NCBI GenBank assembly: GCA_023406965.1
Contig: JAEXTI010000482.1
Coordinates: 1 to 15,512, forward strand
DNA length: 15,512 nucleotides
Origin: Chloroflexota bacterium
GTDB taxonomy: Bacteria > Chloroflexota > Anaerolineae > Anaerolineales > Anaerolineaceae
Direction of reading: 5' to 3'
Of this stretch, positions 1 through 8,988 are shown piece after piece (within the stretch, counting starts at the first letter, position 1; the number at the start of each line of letters is the position of its first letter). Below the pieces are notes generated by a model. The model made no database searches, was not told the origin of the DNA, and saw only the letters and a program-made list of their open reading frames with translations. A program made the translations under genes and the position numbers.

Positions 1-132
1 ACCCGTAGTGCATCCGCCGGGCTAGAACTGCACATCCCTTTCGATGTGCCGAGAGGTAAGGTAGTGGTCGCCATTGAACCGCCGCCAACAGTCAATCAGC
101 CTGGTCAACACCCGTATCATAGCTGTCCATAA
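1..132 (+). CDS. C-terminal fragment of an unrecognised protein
   Basis: Frame 1 is open from the window edge to a TAA at 130-132 and gives about 43 residues; the other two forward frames stop within the first 25 bases. The visible tail has an alternating hydrophobic stretch (LELHIPFDVPRGKVVVAIEP) followed by a proline- and glutamine-rich end. The pattern of a strand, a 'P-x-G' turn and another strand resembles the C-terminal beta segments of small antitoxin-like or AbrB-like proteins, but this is only a resemblance and no family is assigned. The start lies outside the window. Open frames this short occur by chance, so it may not be a gene. Confidence 0.35.
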   Translation, partial: TRSASAGLELHIPFDVPRGKVVVAIEPPPTVNQPGQHPYHSCP

Positions 133-156
133 TACGAGTAACTATATATTTATAAG

Positions 157-249
157 ATGATCACTCAACTCGAACGTCTCAAACAAATTCTCGGGCACGA
201 AAAAGCCATTCAGTGAGACAAGGTTTTTGCCACCCAGCTTCCGCGCATC
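157..249 (+). other. In-frame upstream part of the sigma factor, ending in a TGA
   Basis: An ATG at 157 opens the same frame as the sigma factor downstream. It reads 19 residues (starting MITQLERLKQILGHEKAIQ), meets a TGA at 214-216, then continues DKVFATQLPRI directly into the conserved sigma region 2 text. Length and sequence fit the usual N-terminus of an ECF sigma factor, with the stop replacing one residue, for example CGA (Arg) or TGG (Trp). TGA is a true stop elsewhere in the window (the MFS gene ends at 2501 and the ferredoxin at 10295), so simple Trp recoding is unlikely. An AT-rich stretch at 141-156 (TATATT at 145-150) could be a -10 element. Confidence 0.6.
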
Positions 250-702
250 TTGAACTACTTTCGGTTTCATGGCCTGGAAACTCACGTAGCCGAAGATCTG
301 ACCGCTTCAACCTTTGAAAAAGCATGGCGGACTCGGCAATCCTATCGAAACGAGAAAGCCCAGGTTTCTACATGGTTGTTCACCATAGCCCATCATACAA
401 TGATCGACTATTTTCGAACACGTAGAAACGAACTTCCGCTAGAAGCCGTGGAAGACTTGCCGGATAGACTTGTGGGTTCATCTCCCGAAGAAGCAGCCCA
501 GAGATTAGATGATAAGGAACGTCTGCGGCAAATCTTGTTACAGCTTCCAGAACGGGAACGGGAATTAGTTGCGCTCAAATACGGCGCACAAATGACCAAC
601 CGGGCCATTGCAAACCATACTGGCTTAACCGAGTCCAACGTCGGCACGATCCTGAGTCGAGTGATTACAACCTTACGCACACAACTGGAGGAACAAAAAT
701 GA
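250..702 (+). CDS. ECF-type RNA polymerase sigma factor, N-terminally interrupted
   Basis: This is a sigma-70 family, extracytoplasmic-function type protein that would direct RNA polymerase to a small regulon. The 150 residues readable from the first available start (TTG at 250) contain most of region 2 (NYFRFHG, then AEDLTASTFEKAW and WLFTIAHHTMIDYFR at about 2-57) and a complete region 4 helix-turn-helix (LPERERELVALKY to NVGTILSRV at about 98-140). The TTG has no visible Shine-Dalgarno sequence, and starting there removes the first helix of region 2. Homologous sequence continues upstream in frame to an ATG at 157 but is cut by a TGA at 214-216. The gene is therefore either a recent pseudogene, expressed by read-through or a weak internal start, or affected by a sequence error. 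Its stop overlaps the next start (ATGA), typical of a sigma/anti-sigma pair. Family assignment is firm; functionality is doubtful. Confidence 0.8.
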   Translation: MNYFRFHGLETHVAEDLTASTFEKAWRTRQSYRNEKAQVSTWLFTIAHHTMIDYFRTRRNELPLEAVEDLPDRLVGSSPEEAAQRLDDKERLRQILLQLPERERELVALKYGAQMTNRAIANHTGLTESNVGTILSRVITTLRTQLEEQK

Positions 703-1409
703 ATGATAGGTTTTTAAGAGACTATTCCATTACGCCGCGTCCGGCGTTTATTCAGAATTTGAGCAACCGTCTGGGAATCCAGAAAGACAATGGCCTGCAG
801 GTAAGATCGCTTCAGCTTCGCCCCATCGCGCTGGGCGCAATCACGTTCCTACTGGCTCTCACCATTACACTGGCGCTCTCACCGTCGGTTCGCGCCCAAC
901 TTCAAGAGTGGACCGGGGTGATCGGAGGCGTCCTTTTTACTTCAACCGGCGATTACCCGGGTGAAGACGGACCAGTAACCATTATTCCCGGCGAGGAGAT
1001 GAGCCTGGTAGAAGCGCGCGCCATTCTGCCGTTCGTGATCGATCTTCCAACCTCAATTCCAGAAGGCTATTCGCTCGAAGAAAAAGTCAGTATTCTGCGT
1101 TTCGAAGACGGTATCGAACGAGTCTACATCCATTGGAGCGCACCAGAGAAAGCCTTATTGGAGCTTGAAATTGAAAACACAGCCGAGCCAAAGTGGCTTT
1201 TGGGGCCGGAAAGCATAGAAGAGGTGCTGGTACACGGAAAACCAGCCGCGTTGGTGCAGGGCGGCTGGAATTCAGATACAAAGCAATGGGACAACCTTGA
1301 TACCCTCACGCTATATGTGCCGCACAATGGCCAGACGTATATCTTTATCGCAAGAGAGGATGATATTTCGGTCGAAAAACTACTCTTCATCGCCGAGTCA
1401 CTCCCTTAG
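699..1409 (+). CDS. Single-pass membrane protein, probable anti-sigma factor (DUF4367-like)
   Basis: This 236-residue protein has a short cytoplasmic N-terminus (1-42), one transmembrane helix at about 43-61 (IALGAITFLLALTITLALS) and an extracytoplasmic domain of about 170 residues. The extracytoplasmic part contains 'DLPTSIPEGYSLEEKVSI' and a C-terminal 'YIFIAREDDISVEKLLFIAESL', the pattern of DUF4367-type domains in proteins encoded next to ECF sigma factors. It starts inside the sigma factor's stop codon (4-bp ATGA overlap) behind a GGAGG at about 688-692, so the two are translationally coupled. The inferred role is to hold the sigma factor at the membrane until an envelope signal releases it. 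It lacks the HxxxCxxC zinc motif of ZAS anti-sigma factors and has no cysteine at all. It is intact although its partner is interrupted. Topology is clear; function rests on context. Confidence 0.7.
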   Translation: MNDRFLRDYSITPRPAFIQNLSNRLGIQKDNGLQVRSLQLRPIALGAITFLLALTITLALSPSVRAQLQEWTGVIGGVLFTSTGDYPGEDGPVTIIPGEEMSLVEARAILPFVIDLPTSIPEGYSLEEKVSILRFEDGIERVYIHWSAPEKALLELEIENTAEPKWLLGPESIEEVLVHGKPAALVQGGWNSDTKQWDNLDTLTLYVPHNGQTYIFIAREDDISVEKLLFIAESLP

Positions 1410-1429
1410 CCACCAAAAACAGTTGATCG

Positions 1430-1469
1430 AAACAAACACTCCTTGCTATCATACAAGGAGTGTTTGTTT
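1430..1469. terminator. Bidirectional rho-independent terminator
   Basis: A perfect 16-bp inverted repeat (AAACAAACACTCCTTG, 8-base loop CTATCATA, CAAGGAGTGTTTGTTT) lies 20 bases after the anti-sigma stop and 27 bases beyond the end of the minus-strand operon. The outer ends of the arms are A-rich on the left and T-rich on the right, so the transcript has a U-rich 3' arm in either direction. This suits a shared terminator between two convergent transcription units. Confidence 0.85.
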
Positions 1470-1496
1470 CTAGAGTTTCATGCGGAAGGCAGGAGT

Positions 1497-2480
1497 TTAC
1501 TGGTGCCCAACCACCCGGTGCGGTACGTATGGCTCTTCCAGAAAAACTACTTCCTCCTGAGAGAGCTTCACCGACAACGCCCCCGCCGCATCTTCGAGGT
1601 GTGAGATATTGGTCGCGCCAATGATCGGCGCGATCACCGGCTCCTTCTGTAGCAGCCAGGCCAGCGCAATATGCACGCGCGGCACGCCGTGCTTCTCGGC
1701 CAGCTCCGCCACCCGTGTCACCACCTGCCGGTCGGTATCTTCCGTGGAGCCGTATTTGCTCTTGGCGATCTGATCGGTCTGAGCGCGCAACGAACTGTCT
1801 GCCGACCAATCCCGCGTTAACCGCCCTGAAGCCAGCGGGCTGTAGGGAATCAGTCCAATCTTCTGATCTCGGCACAGCGGCAGCATCTCCCGTTCTTCTT
1901 CACGATAGATCAAGTTCAGGTGGTTTTGCATCGAGACGAAACGCGCCCAGCCGTGCTGTTCGGCCACATGCAGAGCCTTCTGGAACTGCCAGGCCCACAT
2001 GGCCGAAGCGCCGATATAGCGTGCTTTCCCGGCGCGCACCACATCGTTGAGGGCTTCCATCGTCTCTTCGATGGGTGTTTCGTAATCCCAGCGGTGAATC
2101 TGGTAAAGATCGACATAATCCGTTTCCAGCCTCCGCAAGCTGTGGTTAATTTCGCTCATGATGGCCTTGCGCGACAGTCCGCCCCCATTGGGTCCGTCTC
2201 GCATGACTCCGTGTACCTTGGTGGCAATCACCACCTCATCTCGTTTAGCAAAATCCTTCAACGCCCGCCCGAGGATTTCCTCACTCACGCCCCGCGAGTA
2301 CACATTGGCCGTGTCGAAGAAGTTGATTCCCAACTCCAGCGCCTTTTGGATGATCGGGCGGCTGTTTTCTTCATTCAACACCCACTTGTGCACCCAATGC
2401 TCCGCATCACCAAAGCCCATGCATCCCAGGCAGATGCGCGAGACTTTCATGCCGGTGTTTCCTAACCGAGCGTATTCCAT
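1497..2480 (-). CDS. YajO-like aldo/keto reductase
   Basis: This 327-residue NAD(P)H-dependent aldo/keto reductase has a soluble (alpha/beta)8 barrel. The catalytic tetrad is visible: Asp56 and Tyr61 (FFDTANVYS), Lys88 (VVIATKV) and His129 (DLYQIHRWD). The cofactor loop 'PIIGATNISHLEDA' lies near 285-298. Blocks such as SRPIIQKALELGINFFDTAN, HRWDYETPIEET and YREEEREMLPLC closely match E. coli YajO (324 residues), as recalled, not searched. YajO has been linked to 1-deoxyxylulose 5-phosphate formation and general carbonyl reduction; the substrate here is unknown. The start has a good ribosome site (AAGGAG) 7-8 bases upstream. It is the last gene of the six-gene minus-strand operon, 20 bases after the MFS gene, and runs into the terminator at 1430-1469. 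It belongs to a different subfamily from the other two AKRs of the operon. Confidence 0.93.
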   Translation of the reverse strand: MEYARLGNTGMKVSRICLGCMGFGDAEHWVHKWVLNEENSRPIIQKALELGINFFDTANVYSRGVSEEILGRALKDFAKRDEVVIATKVHGVMRDGPNGGGLSRKAIMSEINHSLRRLETDYVDLYQIHRWDYETPIEETMEALNDVVRAGKARYIGASAMWAWQFQKALHVAEQHGWARFVSMQNHLNLIYREEEREMLPLCRDQKIGLIPYSPLASGRLTRDWSADSSLRAQTDQIAKSKYGSTEDTDRQVVTRVAELAEKHGVPRVHIALAWLLQKEPVIAPIIGATNISHLEDAAGALSVKLSQEEVVFLEEPYVPHRVVGHQ

Positions 2481-2500
2481 ACCTTGCTCCTTTCACACAA

Positions 2501-3946
2501 TCATTCCTGAACAGGAATCGGTTTCAACGGTTCGGTGGACTCCATCTGTGTGGTTTTGCCGTCCATCGAAATCTGCGGAATGGTTAAAACCAAAAGCAAC
2601 GCGAGCGACAGGGCCACCGCGCCTATCAGGAAAACCAGTTTCAAACCGCTTTCCAGGTCGGGAGCGCTGTTTTGAACCAACCCCAAAATGGCGGGCGCAA
2701 CCGATATCCCCACCATCTGGAAAAAGAAAATCGCGCCGACCGCCACGCCCAGCAAACGCCTTGGTACCGCGAACTGCGCCACCAGGGTGTTAATCGTTGG
2801 GAGCGTCCCCAGCCCCAACCCCGCGATCGAGGTGACCACCACATACAACCACGCGGGCGACCCCGCGTTCAAGCGCCACATGCCAAACATACCCACCGTC
2901 AACACGGTGTAACCCAACACGTACATCCACTTGTATTTCCTGGTTTTGGCCAGCAATAAACCTGCTGGAATACCCAAGAATGCAACCAACGTCGTGAAGG
3001 GCGTGAGCATCGAGCCGCTGATCGTCGGGCTGACGCCCATCACCTCCTGAACAAAGATCGGCGAATAGGCCACAATCCCCATCTGCCCAAAAACAGACAG
3101 CATGGAGGTTCCGGCAACCGTCATGAATGTGCGGTTTTGAAAGATGTGCGGATCCAAAATGGGCGCTTCTGCTCGATACTCAATTTTGATAAAACCAATC
3201 CAGGCAGCCAATGATACACCCAGCAAGAGGACCGCGATCCAAATCCTTTGGGGCGTACCCAACCATGAAAAGCCGATGATGAGCGTAGTGATCGCAACGA
3301 CCATCACCAGGGTACCCCACACATCGATTTTTGGCCTCAGCTTCTGGGAATGCTCCGGCAGTGCTGACATTACCAAGCCCGTAGCAATCAGCATCAGCGG
3401 AATCGTTCCCCAATATAGCCCGCGCCAGCCGAAGAAGCTTTCCGCCACCACGCCGCCCAAAACAGGACCGATCAGAGCCGCGATGCCACCAGGAAGATTG
3501 AGCAAGCCTGTCCATCTGGCGCGCTCTGTGGGCGGAAACAGGTCGCCAATGGCTGAGAAGCACAACGGGATGATTGGAAAATGTCCGATGCTCATGAAAG
3601 CCGCTGCCGCCACCAGAAAACCCATCGTTTTGGCAGTGGCAGAAATCCCCAAACCGGCCATGAAGATAACAATAGAAACCAGCAGGATCGTGCGCCGTCC
3701 AAAAATATCCGAAAGCTTCCCGAATAGCAACGTCGACGCCGCCCCACAGAGCGCCGGAAGCGCAATCATCCAGGGAAATAAACTCATGCCATCCAATTCA
3801 GCAATAATGCCTGGCGTGGCAATGTTTCTAGCATTAATGAAAAGAAAACTGACGAACTGAGTGATGAAAATCGCCCAGACGCCAAAGGCGAGCTTTCTTT
3901 TGCTGAGAAGCTCGAGTGTCTCAGAGGAACTTTGGTCATGTGTCAT
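2501..3946 (-). CDS. MFS exporter, DHA2 (drug:H+ antiporter) type
   Basis: This 481-residue inner-membrane transporter of the major facilitator superfamily has about 14 hydrophobic segments, the count expected for the DHA2 group. Motif A is visible in the loop after helix 2 (GKLSDIFGRR at 76-85). The exporter-specific motif C is visible in helix 5 (LPGGIAALIGPVLGGV, about 151-166, with G160-P161 and G164-G165), which points to proton-coupled efflux rather than uptake. The C-terminal tail is short and hydrophilic. It sits between the DUF2255 gene (37 bases upstream) and the YajO-like AKR (20 bases downstream), so it probably exports the substrate or product of the reductases, or a toxic carbonyl compound. 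No strong Shine-Dalgarno sequence precedes the ATG; translation may depend on the upstream genes. The substrate cannot be read from the sequence. Confidence 0.9.
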   Translation of the reverse strand: MTHDQSSSETLELLSKRKLAFGVWAIFITQFVSFLFINARNIATPGIIAELDGMSLFPWMIALPALCGAASTLLFGKLSDIFGRRTILLVSIVIFMAGLGISATAKTMGFLVAAAAFMSIGHFPIIPLCFSAIGDLFPPTERARWTGLLNLPGGIAALIGPVLGGVVAESFFGWRGLYWGTIPLMLIATGLVMSALPEHSQKLRPKIDVWGTLVMVVAITTLIIGFSWLGTPQRIWIAVLLLGVSLAAWIGFIKIEYRAEAPILDPHIFQNRTFMTVAGTSMLSVFGQMGIVAYSPIFVQEVMGVSPTISGSMLTPFTTLVAFLGIPAGLLLAKTRKYKWMYVLGYTVLTVGMFGMWRLNAGSPAWLYVVVTSIAGLGLGTLPTINTLVAQFAVPRRLLGVAVGAIFFFQMVGISVAPAILGLVQNSAPDLESGLKLVFLIGAVALSLALLLVLTIPQISMDGKTTQMESTEPLKPIPVQE

Positions 3947-3983
3947 TAATTTTTTCAGGCTGTTGGGTTCCCTGTTCAGAAGT

Positions 3984-4372
3984 CTACCCGCTCGTTGTCC
4001 GGGGAACCAGCTTGAGCGTCGCGGCCCGAGCCGCTTCGGTTACGCACGCATCTACGTACGATTTGGGGTAGCGGCTATATTTCTGGCGATAAGCGGCGTC
4101 GATCTTCTCATTCACCGCCGCATCTACCTCGTTGACGAAATCCACATCTTTAACCACGCCACCCGACTGGATGCGCCCTGCCTGGCGCGTTTGCGTCCCG
4201 CGGAACCAGGGGCCGGTGCGGCCTTTAACAGAGCGCACATAGAGCTCACCTCCCACGCTCACCACCCACATTGTGACGGGGCTGCGCAGGGTATCATCAG
4301 CACGCAGAGAGGACAGATCGAGTTCATCGGCAGTGCCAATCCTAACCAGCTCATCCTCAGCCCATGTGGTCA

Positions 4373-4373
<1 letters not shown>
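3984..4373 (-). CDS. DUF2255 family protein
   Basis: This small soluble protein of 129 residues matches the DUF2255 family, whose function is unknown. Recognisable family text includes 'MWVVSVGGELYVRSVKGRTG', 'PWFRGTQTRQAGRI' and 'YVDACVTEAARAATLKLVPR'. The start is set at 4373: a strong GGAGG at 4378-4382 stands 4 bases before this ATG, and the ATG overlaps the upstream AKR stop by one base (TAATG). A longer frame from 4403 would run 30 bases into the AKR and adds residues foreign to the family. The tight overlap implies translational coupling with the AKR. From context I infer a helper role in carbonyl metabolism, but nothing in the sequence shows a catalytic site. Confidence 0.88.
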
Positions 4374-5248
<875 letters not shown>

Positions 5249-5641
5249 TTAATGATGGTTCTCGGGGGTGAGCAACCTGGTGAACGAGAGCGAAGCCAAC
5301 ACCCAACCGGTGTTTTGCTGTACATACACTTCCGTGACCACGAACGGATTTGTGACCTCATTGCCGCCCACAACCGCCACCAGGCGAATCTTATTCAACA
5401 AGATGGCTGTTGCCTCACCGATGAACCGCACGGACACTTCCTGGATATCCACGTCTTTGTAGTGAATCCCTCCGCTCCTGATGACTTCAAGCTCTTGCTC
5501 CTTGGACATGGTAGCGCCCATGTGAACAAAGACAGCCTCATCATGGAAGAGATCGTTCAGGGCATCCACTTTTCGCTCCGACATCCACCCCCACTTCTCC
5601 CGAGAGAGAGCAATGATTTCTTGTTCGATGTTTTCATTCAT
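5249..5641 (-). CDS. Nuclear transport factor 2 / SnoaL-like protein
   Basis: This 130-residue soluble protein has the cone-shaped NTF2-like fold signature: an N-terminal helix pair (IEQEIIALSREKWGWMSERK), 'LNDLFHDEAVFVHMGATMSK', then beta strands ending in 'VTEVYVQQNTGWVLASLSFT'. Length and ending fit the DUF4440/SnoaL-like subgroup, whose members are enzymes, binding proteins or isomerase-like partners with varied ligands. The pocket residues are not diagnostic, so no reaction is assigned. An AAAGGAA ribosome site lies upstream of the ATG. It sits between two AKR genes (29 and 24 bases away), which suggests it binds or processes the same carbonyl compounds. Confidence is good for the fold, low for the role. 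Confidence 0.82.
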   Translation of the reverse strand: MNENIEQEIIALSREKWGWMSERKVDALNDLFHDEAVFVHMGATMSKEQELEVIRSGGIHYKDVDIQEVSVRFIGEATAILLNKIRLVAVVGGNEVTNPFVVTEVYVQQNTGWVLASLSFTRLLTPENHH

Positions 5642-5670
5642 GGATTTTCGTTCCTTTTTTCCACATTCTC

Positions 5671-6678
<1,008 letters not shown>

Positions 6679-6692
6679 GAGAGACTGAAGAC

Positions 6693-6717
6693 GGAAGTGA
6701 TAGAATAAATCTGGAAG
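6693..6717. promoter_or_regulatory. Direct repeat, candidate AraC-family operator
   Basis: GGAAGTGAT at 6693 and GGAAGATGAT at 6713 are similar half-sites on the same strand, 20 bases apart (about two helical turns). They lie between the two divergent -10 boxes. AraC-family proteins often bind direct repeats with this spacing next to -35. The repeat is short and could be chance. Confidence 0.3.
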
Positions 6718-6724
6718 ATGATTG

Positions 6725-6730
6725 TATAAT
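6725..6730 (+). promoter_or_regulatory. Candidate -10 box of the araC-type gene
   Basis: A perfect TATAAT lies 39 bases before the GTG start of the regulator. The expected -35 position reads AGAATA or similar and is poor. Together with the minus-strand TATAAT at 6673-6678 it makes a compact divergent promoter pair. Confidence 0.4.
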
Positions 6731-6769
6731 TCTGCAAAACTTCCTTTGGGAATCTGATTAGAGGTAATC

Positions 6770-7714
6770 GTGGATACCAACCAGCAAGTTGATCGAGATA
6801 CCGCCCGCACACAAGCCAACCAGGAAGAACTGGTTGATCGTATTCTCAACGTACTTCCTTCTGATGGCCCGTCCCAACCACTGGAGGGCGTGCACCTATA
6901 TCGCTCTGCTGTGCCGATGTCTCACGTCTTCAGCGTCCTCAAGCCTTCCCTTTGCATTATCGCCCAGGGCAGCAAAGAAGTCCTGGTTGGCAATACGCGC
7001 TACCGCTACGATCCGCAGCATTATCTCATCTCCACCGTCGAGTTGCCTCGCGTCAGCCAGATTCTGGATGCTTCACCCGAACGCCCCTACCTCAGCATCC
7101 GCCTGGAGTTGTCGCCCACCCTGGTCAGCTCAGTCATCGCCGAATCATCTCAAAGCCATACTCCCATCACAAACAAAACCGACGTCAGCGCAATGGACGT
7201 GAACCCATTAGACGTGAACCTGCAAGATGCCATTGTCCGGCTCGTCCGGCTCATCGACTCTCCCACTGAGGCGCCCGTGCTCATGCCGCTGATCCTTCGA
7301 GAAATTATCTACCGCCTTTGGGTCGGCCAGCAAGGCGCGCGGCTTCAGCACCTCCTGGCGCAAGGCGGCTACACACAGCACATTGCTCGGGCAGTTGAAC
7401 GACTGCGCGAGACGATCGACCAGCCCCTGCGCATCGAAGCTCTGGCAAAAGAGTTGGGTATGAGCGTCTCTGGATTACACCATCGCTTCAAAGCCGTCAC
7501 CGCCATGAGCCCGCTGCAGTTCCAAAAGCAATTACGCCTGCAAGAAGCCCGCCGCCTGATGCTCAGCGAAGGGCTGGATGCAGCCAACGCTGCCTTCCAG
7601 GTTGGATACAACGACGCCTCACACTTCAGCCGAGAGTACAAGAGTCTTTTTGGCGTGCCCCCCATTCGCCACGTGCAGCGCTTGCGCGAGAGCACTGTAC
7701 AATCTGCCGATTAA
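6770..7714 (+). CDS. AraC-family transcriptional regulator with AraC_N domain
   Basis: This 314-residue DNA-binding regulator begins at a GTG behind AGAGGT (6760-6765). Residues of about 40-200 match the AraC-type N-terminal domain of the PF06719 kind (LKPSLCIIAQGSKEVLVG, then a beta-barrel-like run through PYLSIRLELSPTLVSSVI). The last 100 carry the double helix-turn-helix (IEALAKELGMSVSGLHHRFK, then AANAAFQVGYNDASHFSREYK and the typical FGVPPIRHVQRLR ending). The same architecture is found in E. coli YqhC, which activates yqhD and the aldo/keto reductase gene dkgA in response to aldehydes (known for YqhC; applied here by analogy). It is divergent from the AKR operon and probably controls it. 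It ends with tandem stops (TAA TAG), 26 bases before the histidine kinase, so the three regulators probably share a transcript. Confidence 0.92.
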   Translation: MDTNQQVDRDTARTQANQEELVDRILNVLPSDGPSQPLEGVHLYRSAVPMSHVFSVLKPSLCIIAQGSKEVLVGNTRYRYDPQHYLISTVELPRVSQILDASPERPYLSIRLELSPTLVSSVIAESSQSHTPITNKTDVSAMDVNPLDVNLQDAIVRLVRLIDSPTEAPVLMPLILREIIYRLWVGQQGARLQHLLAQGGYTQHIARAVERLRETIDQPLRIEALAKELGMSVSGLHHRFKAVTAMSPLQFQKQLRLQEARRLMLSEGLDAANAAFQVGYNDASHFSREYKSLFGVPPIRHVQRLRESTVQSAD

Positions 7715-7740
7715 TAGCTCCAGCAAGAAGGGAACATATA

Positions 7741-8973
7741 TTGATCAACCAACCAATCACAGCACCATCCAAAGGGTCTTTCGAGCGCGAACACCAAATT
7801 GCGCTGAGTTTGCGCGAAACCCTCTCCGTGCTCAATTCCAACCGTTCCCTGGATGACATCCTTCGCTTTATCGTCCACCAGGCTCGAGCTTTGCTGTCTG
7901 CGCAAGCCGTTGCTATTTACTGCCCCACTGGGCAGCAAGGGCTGTTGCAAATTCAAGCCCAAGAAGGTCTCCGCACCGAGTATGCTCAACAGGCGCGCAT
8001 TCCCTTGGGGCAGCTTGCTACCGGCACAGCCACCCTCACCCGCAAGCCCGCTGCCATTAATGATGTGAACCAGGCATTATCCCAGCCAGATGCGTCGCTA
8101 GACGAGGAGCGCCGCGAAGTTCTTAGCCTACTTTCCAAAGACTACCAGGCCCTTCTGGCAGTGCCGATGATCTTCCCCAAAGGTGAAATGTACGGCACTC
8201 TGGACCTCTACTTTCAAGAGCCGCGCGCTTTTACTGCCGAAGAAATTTCTTTGGCACAGGCCTATAGCGACCAAGCGATCTTAGCCATTGAAAACGCCCG
8301 CTTAAATAAGCGGGTTGAGCAGGCCGCCATCCATGGAGAACGAGAGCGCCTCGCGCGGGATCTCCACGACACAGTCACCCAGACCTTGTTTTCAGCATCC
8401 CTCATCGCCGACGTCTTGCCGGTGTTGTGGGACCAGGACCATGATACCGGCAAAATGGCGCTTAAAGAGCTCTCCCAACTTTCGCGCGGGGCTATGGCAG
8501 AAATGCGCACCTTACTGTTCGAACTGCGCCCTTCCGCGCTTCTGTCAGCCGATATATTTGCTCTTATGCAGCACCTGGTCGATGCTTTTATCAGCCGCAC
8601 CCGCTTGCAGGTGGAATATGTTACAGAACGGCAGGATTGTCCCATTCCTTCGGATGTAAAAATCGCCCTTTATCGCATCGCTCAGGAGTTACTGACAAAT
8701 ATCGAAAAGCACGCCATGGCCAGCCGGGTAGATATTTTCTTTGGCTTGCAACCGCCCCGGCACATCAAAAAACGCTCTCAGGCACATTGCCGGGCCTGTC
8801 AGAAATGCTTACGCCTGGTAGTATGCGACAATGGCCGGGGATTCGAAAACGCGGCCATCACTTCCGACCACATGGGCTTGCGAATCATCCGCGAACGGAT
8901 CGAGGACATCAATGGCCTTATGATCCTGGAAAGCACTCCTGGTCAGGGCACGCGTGTTGAAATTGAATGGTAG
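7741..8973 (+). CDS. Cytosolic GAF-domain sensor histidine kinase (HisKA_3 family)
   Basis: This 410-residue kinase starts at TTG behind GAAGGGA (7727-7733); no ATG is available until residue 143. A GAF sensing domain spans about 30-185. The dimerisation and phosphoacceptor helix follows (ERERLARDLHDTVTQTLF, phosphorylated His209), then a HATPase_c domain with N-box (YRIAQELLTNIEKHA, Asn320), G1 box (DNGRGF, 363-368) and G2/G3 elements (HMGLRIIRERI, GQGTRVEI). No transmembrane helix or signal peptide is present, so it senses an internal signal. Oddly, between N-box and G1 there is a basic insert ending HCRACQKC (His349, Cys350, Cys353, Cys356), a possible metal or redox site. The ERERLARDLHDTVTQTLFSASLIADVLP text is typical of Chloroflexota kinases. 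The response regulator follows after 15 bases and is its likely partner. Confidence 0.93.
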   Translation: MINQPITAPSKGSFEREHQIALSLRETLSVLNSNRSLDDILRFIVHQARALLSAQAVAIYCPTGQQGLLQIQAQEGLRTEYAQQARIPLGQLATGTATLTRKPAAINDVNQALSQPDASLDEERREVLSLLSKDYQALLAVPMIFPKGEMYGTLDLYFQEPRAFTAEEISLAQAYSDQAILAIENARLNKRVEQAAIHGERERLARDLHDTVTQTLFSASLIADVLPVLWDQDHDTGKMALKELSQLSRGAMAEMRTLLFELRPSALLSADIFALMQHLVDAFISRTRLQVEYVTERQDCPIPSDVKIALYRIAQELLTNIEKHAMASRVDIFFGLQPPRHIKKRSQAHCRACQKCLRLVVCDNGRGFENAAITSDHMGLRIIRERIEDINGLMILESTPGQGTRVEIEW

Positions 8974-8988
8974 CAAAGGAGAGACTGC

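Noticed and set aside
157..702. TGA read as tryptophan (alternative genetic code) in the sigma factor
   Set aside because: TGA is used as a normal terminator by the MFS and ferredoxin genes in the same window.
1387..1875. 162-residue minus-strand frame overlapping the YajO-like AKR
   Set aside because: Its Arg/Ala/Gly-rich text is a shadow of the AKR gene in another frame, and it crosses the terminator at 1430-1469.
3144..3860. 238-residue plus-strand frame antisense to the MFS gene
   Set aside because: Complement shadow of a strongly hydrophobic gene; no ribosome site or family motif.
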